DNA of 64,000 nucleotides from Wolbachia endosymbiont (group A) of Longitarsus flavicornis (GTDB lineage: Bacteria; Pseudomonadota; Alphaproteobacteria; Rickettsiales; Anaplasmataceae): the NCBI RefSeq assembly GCF_963931955.1, contig NZ_OZ008337.1, forward strand, positions 310,001 to 374,000, in the 5' to 3' direction. The notes under the pieces were generated by a model. The model did not search any database and was not told where the DNA came from. It worked only from the letters and a program-made list of their open reading frames with translations. Below are positions 62,703-64,000 of the stretch, piece after piece (the first letter of the stretch is position 1; each line of letters begins with the position of its first letter). The translations under genes were made by a program, and so were the position numbers.

Positions 62703-62730
62703 CTTGATATTTTCGAATTAATTGCTATAT
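62703..62730 (+). promoter_or_regulatory. Possible heat-shock (RpoH) promoter for grpE
   Basis: CTTGATA (62703-62709) and CTATAT (62725-62730) with about 15-18 bp between resemble the alphaproteobacterial sigma-32 pattern CTTG...CTAT. They end 28 bp upstream of the grpE start. Weak by itself; the heat-shock gene downstream adds support. Confidence 0.4.
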
Positions 62731-62757
62731 ATTTATTAGATTCTTAAGGGTAATAAT

Positions 62758-63321
62758 ATGTCAGATAGTAGTAAAGAGAAAAAGAAGAAGTTTGTCGATA
62801 TGGTAAGTAAGCAGAAAGGTAACGATCAACAAGATGATGCTCATAAACAAAATGATGATTTAAGTGAAGGCCTTAATGCATTAAGAGAACGTGCAGCTCA
62901 ACTTGAAGATCATTTACGCCGTGTTGCTGCAGATAATGAAAACGTCAAACGTATAATGCAAAAGCAAATTAGCGATGCAAGTGACTATGCAGTCACAAAA
63001 TTTGCACGTGATATGATTGACTCGTGTGACAATTTAAAAAAAGTAATGGAAATTTTGAAAGACGGTGATCCTGTTCATGAGGGGATTAAAGTAGCTTATC
63101 AAAAAATTATAAATGATCTAAAAAAACATGGAATAGAGGAAGTAGATCCACTTGGTGAGCTTTTTGATAGTAATTTACACCAAGCTGTTGTGGAAAGAGA
63201 GGACGATAAAAAAGAGCCTGGCACTATTATAGAGGTACTACAAACTGGTTATACTATCAAAAATAGGTTGCTCCGCCCTGCAATGGTTATTCTTTCTAAG
63301 AAATCTGATGGAAATGCGTAA
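62758..63321 (+). CDS. grpE: Nucleotide exchange factor GrpE
   Basis: A 187-residue GrpE, which releases ADP from DnaK. A charged N-terminus leads into a long dimerisation helix (LNALRERAAQLEDHLRRVAA) and the family motif NVKRIMQKQISDASDYAVTK. The C-terminal beta domain has GIKVAYQKIINDLKKHGIEE, GELFDSNLHQAVV and LQTGYTIKNRLLRPAMVI. AAGGG precedes the ATG. dnaK is not in the window. Confidence 0.95.
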   Translation: MSDSSKEKKKKFVDMVSKQKGNDQQDDAHKQNDDLSEGLNALRERAAQLEDHLRRVAADNENVKRIMQKQISDASDYAVTKFARDMIDSCDNLKKVMEILKDGDPVHEGIKVAYQKIINDLKKHGIEEVDPLGELFDSNLHQAVVEREDDKKEPGTIIEVLQTGYTIKNRLLRPAMVILSKKSDGNA

Positions 63322-63381
63322 ACGTCAGAGGTTAGATTTTTTACATAACCATTGTTTAAGCAAAAAACCAACAGCCAACTT

Positions 63382-63457
63382 TGGTGTCATTCCAGTGCGT
63401 GACGCTGGAATCCAGAAAAAAAGAAATATGGATCCCAGTGTCAAGCACTGGGATGAC
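63382..63457. repeat. Palindromic repeats forming the 5' end of trpS
   Basis: GTCATTCCAGTG-CGTGA-CGCTGGAATCC (about 63385-63415) is followed by GGATCCCAGTG-TCAAG-CACTGGGATGAC (63430-63457). The second unit begins at the G of the ATG that starts trpS and encodes its residues 2-10. Confidence 0.9.
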
Positions 63458-64000
63458 AGGAAACTATATAATGAGTCTGTTGTCTTTTCAGGTATCCAGC
63501 CAAGTGGCGTACTACATTTAGGTAATTATCTTGGTGCAATCAAACAGTGGATAGACTTACAGGATAAATACAAATCTCTTTTTTGTATTGTCGACCTACA
63601 TGCAATCACAGCAAATAAGCTTCCCGCAAGTGAATTAAAAAGTAATATTTTCAAAACAGCAGCAGCTTATATTGCATGTGGAATAGATCCAGAAAAGTCC
63701 ATTATTTTTAATCAGTCCACAGTTAGTGGTCATGCAGAACTGGGCTGGCTGCTTGGGTGCTATACACCAATTGGTTGGCTTAATCGTATGACTCAGTTTA
63801 AAGATAAAGCTGGTAGCGATAAACAAAAAGCCTCTCTTGGATTATATAGTTATCCAGTACTTATGGCTGCAGATATATTGTTGTATCAAACTAAATACGT
63901 TCCTGTTGGTGATGATCAAAAACAGCATTTGGAGCTTGCACGTGATATTGCATCAGCTTTTAACAATCATTATAAACTGGATTATTTCATCGTACCTGAA
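63428..64000 (+). CDS. trpS: Tryptophanyl-tRNA synthetase, partial, with repeat-derived N-terminus
   Basis: 191 codons run off the right edge. The class I synthetase N-terminal half is clear: VFSGIQPSGVLHLGNYLGAI with the HIGH-type LHLGN motif, FCIVDLHAIT, GCYTPIGWLNRMTQFKDKAG, YPVLMAADILLYQT and VPVGDDQKQHLELARDIA. TrpS normally begins about four residues before VFSG. Here the codons just before it (LYNESV) contain no initiator. The first in-frame start is ATG 63428, part of the palindromic repeat, giving MDPSVKHWDDRKLYNESVVF. The KMSKS region lies beyond the window. Confidence 0.92.
   Translation, partial: MDPSVKHWDDRKLYNESVVFSGIQPSGVLHLGNYLGAIKQWIDLQDKYKSLFCIVDLHAITANKLPASELKSNIFKTAAAYIACGIDPEKSIIFNQSTVSGHAELGWLLGCYTPIGWLNRMTQFKDKAGSDKQKASLGLYSYPVLMAADILLYQTKYVPVGDDQKQHLELARDIASAFNNHYKLDYFIVPE

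Overview
The window is almost certainly from a Wolbachia chromosome (Alphaproteobacteria, Rickettsiales, Anaplasmataceae). The base composition is AT-rich. The housekeeping genes are alphaproteobacterial and packed into short operons. Two lines of evidence point to Wolbachia in particular. One is the many short palindromic repeats, which lie between genes and also in frame inside genes. The other is the mixture of multi-copy IS5-type elements, IS110 remnants, group II intron debris and one isolated GTA-type phage gene. No supergroup is assigned.  Layout. 1-8.3 kb, mostly minus strand: a partial Mrp/Nuo-type antiporter subunit, a gene fragment, two Wolbachia-type proteins of unknown function and carB. 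8.4-13.7 kb, plus strand: HAD phosphatase, RDD protein, bacterioferritin, SURF1, then 1.4 kb of repeats with a MITE-like element, then cytochrome b561 and a nitronate monooxygenase-like enzyme. 13.8-21.3 kb: a membrane-tailed candidate effector, then a type IV secretion cluster (VirB2-like pilin, second VirB4, large secreted Cys-rich protein) and a small acidic protein. 21.3-25.8 kb: SH3 protein, pdhC, a proline-rich protein, a KAP NTPase and recR. 25.8-29.6 kb: a candidate effector gene with tandem EPIYA-like and YEEI motifs, cut in two by an IS5-type element, followed by a second type of IS. 29.9-36.3 kb: type I secretion ABC exporter, argD, CorC-type transporter, gapR, ubiX, folD. 36.3-45.3 kb: decayed IS110 element, S66 peptidase, lipB, GTA-type portal, AsmA-like protein, murJ, tRNA-His. 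45.3-48.9 kb: a mobile-element pile-up (frameshifted membrane gene, group II intron end, IS-A copy 2, IS110 fragment, IS-B copy 2). 49.0-56.2 kb: rpsA-ihfB-zapA, convergent sdhE, then rseP-bamA-skp-fabZ. 56.2-64.0 kb: truncated FAD oxidoreductase, small hypothetical, dksA, ccmB, decayed IS-A copy 3, rpsP, polyprenyl synthase, grpE and the start of trpS.  How the genes fit together. The respiratory and heme genes (SURF1, cytochrome b561, ccmB, sdhE, ubiX, the polyprenyl synthase, the antiporter) and pdhC/lipB match an organism that lives on oxidative metabolism. The envelope genes (rseP, bamA, skp, murJ, an AsmA-like protein, fabZ) are present, but no lpx genes sit in the bamA-fabZ cluster, as expected for a bacterium without lipid A. 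The secretion genes (type I exporter, second VirB4 with pilin) sit among several unrecognised, low-complexity or motif-rich proteins that are reasonable candidate secreted factors.  Main observations: (1) an EPIYA/YEEI-repeat candidate effector whose reading frame is restored exactly when one IS copy is removed in silico; (2) palindromic repeats inside at least five genes, one of which supplies the only visible start codon of trpS; (3) a VirB4 paralogue with Arg in place of the Walker A Lys; (4) a 158-bp MITE-like element with an 11-bp target duplication; (5) two matching IS copies that share the same nonsense mutation; (6) an identical 84-bp piece of the oxidoreductase gene copied 57 kb away.
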